Shown here piece after piece: positions 61,641 through 64,000 of a DNA stretch of 64,000 bases; the stretch's first letter is position 1, and each line of letters begins with the position of its first letter. The notes below the pieces were generated by a model. It was not told the DNA's origin and did no database searches. It saw only the letters and a list, made by a program, of their open reading frames with translations. The stretch is from contig JAOTOL010001616.1 of the NCBI GenBank assembly GCA_034440575.1, forward strand, positions 248,001 through 312,000, written 5' to 3'. The translations under genes were made by a program, and so were the position numbers. The DNA comes from Imbricaverruca yamaguchii (lineage: Eukaryota; Arthropoda; Thecostraca; Neoverrucidae).

Positions 61641-62090
61641 GCACGTGGCGACGGGTCGACGCTGCCGGCCGGCGGCCATTCCGACGCCGGTCGCCATTGT
61701 CGGGCCGGCGCGCGCTCCACTTTCCGACGGAAACGGCGCATCGGCGCGCCGCCAATCGTGCCGCCGCCCGGACGGCAATTACGGCGCAATTATCGCGCGG
61801 CCGTTTGCCGCGGCGCCTGAATGGCCGCCGGTTCTGGTCGGACGCGCCGCACAGCGGCACAATCGCGGCGCGACTGTGGAGGCGTAGCGCGCCCCGCCCG
61901 GGCGGACGCCACTCAATGCCGACGCGCCGGCGGTTAGATGCGCCACCGGGCTGTGCCGACTGCCGCCCGAGCTGCACGCGCCGCTCGTCTCCCCCCCCCC
62001 CCCCCCGCCCCCGCCCCGGCCGGCGCAGACGCCGCTCCTCAGCCAGACGCTTTCTCGCCAACAGCGAGAGCAGAGGCTTCCCTCGGGATG
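61641..62090. other. CpG-rich block after the 43-bp array
   Basis: Dense GGCGCC, GCCGCC and CGGCGC motifs and a C-run at about 61990-62006. Open frames on both strands continue from the array; none resembles a known protein. Confidence 0.45.
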
Positions 62091-62357
62091 GGCGTCCAGC
62101 GGCGAGGTGACAATCGAGTCACACGGAAATATGTCGAGATGAAGAACAGTTCTGTGCTCAGGTACTTAGCACTAATATTTGGCAACTACACGTGCAGGGA
62201 CAGAGCAGTTCTCACTTTTCCATACCGTACCATGCCGCTTAAACATTACAGGGACATTCCCGGAAACTGATTATTATCTAGCACTAATAGACCGCGATAG
62301 CATTTGTGCAATACAAAATGGAAGTTGCAATGGAAGCCGAAGGAAAGCCACACAAAC
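62091..62357. other. Unassigned DNA
   Basis: Ordinary sequence without recognised motif. Confidence 0.35.
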
Positions 62358-62460
62358 ATAGTAGCCGTGAACACTACTCACCTGTCAAGGTAGGACAAAA
62401 CATACTTCTATAGATAGTAGTCGTGAACGCTACTGACTTGTGAAGATGTAACACAACACA
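62358..62460. repeat. Direct duplication of ~46 bp
   Basis: CATAGTAGCCGTGAACACTACT (to about 62403) and GATAGTAGTCGTGAACGCTACT (from 62414) begin two related copies ending in ACAAAACAT / ACACAACAC. Confidence 0.7.
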
Positions 62461-63941
62461 AACAGTCTTAGATTACTCACACCCCTGCTGCCTCAAACAA
62501 TACCGCCCTAGAACGCTGATCCACTATGCTTGTTGCATGGTGCAAAGGGGACTATTTAATGATAGCGGGATAAGGCGAGATGAGGAATTCTTAGTAATTT
62601 CGTATTGTTGTAAGGCACAACCGACCCACTGCACCAATAAACTTAATCTGCCTTATGGAACTGGTATTCAGCAATCCATGTTGTTCTTGGATGCAGTAAT
62701 TCCTAATAGATGATGGGTAAGGTTGGTTTTTATTTTCGCTTTAGCTCCAAGCAATACTACGAGCTAAAGCGTGATCTTATGTGATCACTACTGACATGAT
62801 ACATGATATGTGAGCATTAGTGTTAATTGGTGAAGTGTCAATCGTCCAATGCAACTATATAGTATCAATGATTATAGACACCGATCAAGCATAGCTCTAT
62901 ACTTCTGCAAACATTTGTTTCCTTGCATGCTGCGAACACGACGCATTTATTCACCCCGTTAACTTTGGTAACGGTTGATATCCAAAGTTTCAGATCAAAT
63001 ATGTTAGTTATTTTGTTGTTAATATGTTGTTAATATGTTGTTGTTAATATGTTGTTTTGTTGTTAATATCGTAGTTAATACGTTGTCAGTTATTTGGGTT
63101 CTAGGGCGCTTCGCGACAAAATATATGGTGCTCGAATAAGTTACGCAGTTATGCATTAAGGAGGCAGTGACTTTCAATCCGGCTTTGGTTGCTGACCTAA
63201 CGTGAACTGGGATCAGAATTTTCACCTCACAATATTTTAATTTAATGAGAGAAAAGGGACACTAAATATCAGTTGAGTGCGTCGTCTCGTTTGTTCGCTA
63301 TTCCCACAAATACCGCTGGAGTGGGAGGTGATCCACCTTGCGACGACTCGGCTCAATACTTAGCTGTGCTTGAGAAAATACAGCTGCGCCAACATCTGTA
63401 AAACATGTCTTAACCAAACATGTAAGTGCTCCCTATCCGCTTCTGAAAAAAATGCCCACAAACGTTCTATCTGGACAGCTAGTGAACAACCATTCAGAGG
63501 GTTTCAGTTCAGAAAAACCACACGAGATATCATTATCATTAGCTTGTCTTGTCATATCATTGTCACAAATGAAACAATTGTGAAGAATTCATATCCAAGC
63601 TTATCTTGTTTTAATGATCACATGCAAAGATGCATTTGCAGGCCTATAAGTCGAGGAAGGCTCGAATTCCCACTTTTGTCTTCAGCATTTTCATTCAGCA
63701 CTTCATTCGACACTTGTGAAATCATAATATGGGTTTAGGCCACGTCAAATACTTCGACCTTTGGGTCAGTTCCAATTGAGAGCAAAGCAGGAGGAATCAG
63801 ATCTGATAATTAATATGTCAAACCAGCGCAATGTTTCTAATTTCTTACCGGAGGGTAATTAGGTAAAAAGAGCAAACAAGTATAAACGTAAATACGGATA
63901 AAAGTACTTCTTAGACTAGAAAAAGGCACTGATCAAACATG
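62461..63941. other. Unassigned AT-rich DNA with a (TTGTTAATA)n-like repeat
   Basis: A small TTGTTAATATG repeat lies at about 63010-63070. The following TTATTTGGGTTCTAGGGCGC at about 63093-63112 resembles the LINE 3' end at 63942-64000 and may be an older copy. No gene is recognised. Confidence 0.4.
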
Positions 63942-64000
63942 ATTGATTGTTTGATTATTTGGGCTTAAGGGCGCATGGACTACTAAGGTCATTTTGCGCC
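63942..64000 (-). mobile_element. I-group LINE 3' end, cut by the window edge
   Basis: On the minus strand: GGCGCAAAATGACCTTAGTA, GTCCATGCGCCCTTAAGCCC, AAATAATCAAACAATCA. This matches the order seen at 53031-53095 and 44641-44710. The element continues beyond base 64000, so its coding part cannot be judged. Confidence 0.7.

Overview
This window looks like non-genic DNA from a metazoan, most likely a marine or other invertebrate. That call rests on three things: two tRNA-headed SINE families with target-site duplications (TSDs), broken non-LTR retrotransposons of the CR1/Jockey and I groups, and a very high minisatellite content. There is no bacterial or viral gene organisation. I cannot fix the phylum from the sequence. 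I found no cellular protein-coding gene I can name, and no intact tRNA or rRNA gene. Most long open frames here are artefacts of tandem repeats whose units lack stop codons.

Layout. At 0-6 kb there are two related ~0.8 kb TTAA-flanked elements (piggyBac-like, non-autonomous), a short hairpin and a (GT)n tract of about 206 dinucleotides. At 6-12 kb there are small tandem repeats, a 118+118 bp inverted repeat carrying a hammerhead-ribozyme-like core, and a 36-bp minisatellite. At 12-16 kb there are two decayed LINE reverse transcriptases in opposite orientations. The 16-26 kb stretch is mostly unassigned, with a CpG-rich block at 19-22 kb and 35-bp repeats in both orientations. At 26-37 kb lies a dense series of minisatellites (24, 29, ~30, 31, 37, 52, 37 and 40 bp units). 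At 37-45 kb there are two SINE copies, a ~0.65 kb inverted repeat, a (CT)n tract, a 73-bp array and a 70-bp LINE 3'-end insertion. At 46-53 kb there are further minisatellites, two more SINEs and an I-group LINE 3' end. At 54-62 kb there are 8-, 29-, 81- and 43-bp arrays, two perfect or near-perfect AT-rich palindromes and one SINE. The window ends inside another LINE 3' end.

By hand tally, tandem repeats occupy about 14 kb, a little over one fifth of the window. Many large arrays abut CpG-rich segments.

The most coherent biology is the retrotransposon partnership. Both tRNA-derived SINE families end in a tail resembling the 3' end of the I-group LINE fragments in the same window, which fits SINE mobilisation by that LINE. 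Other points worth a look are the hammerhead-like inverted repeat, the TTAA element pair, and a compound array (29.1-31.1 kb) whose neighbouring repeat units grade into one another.
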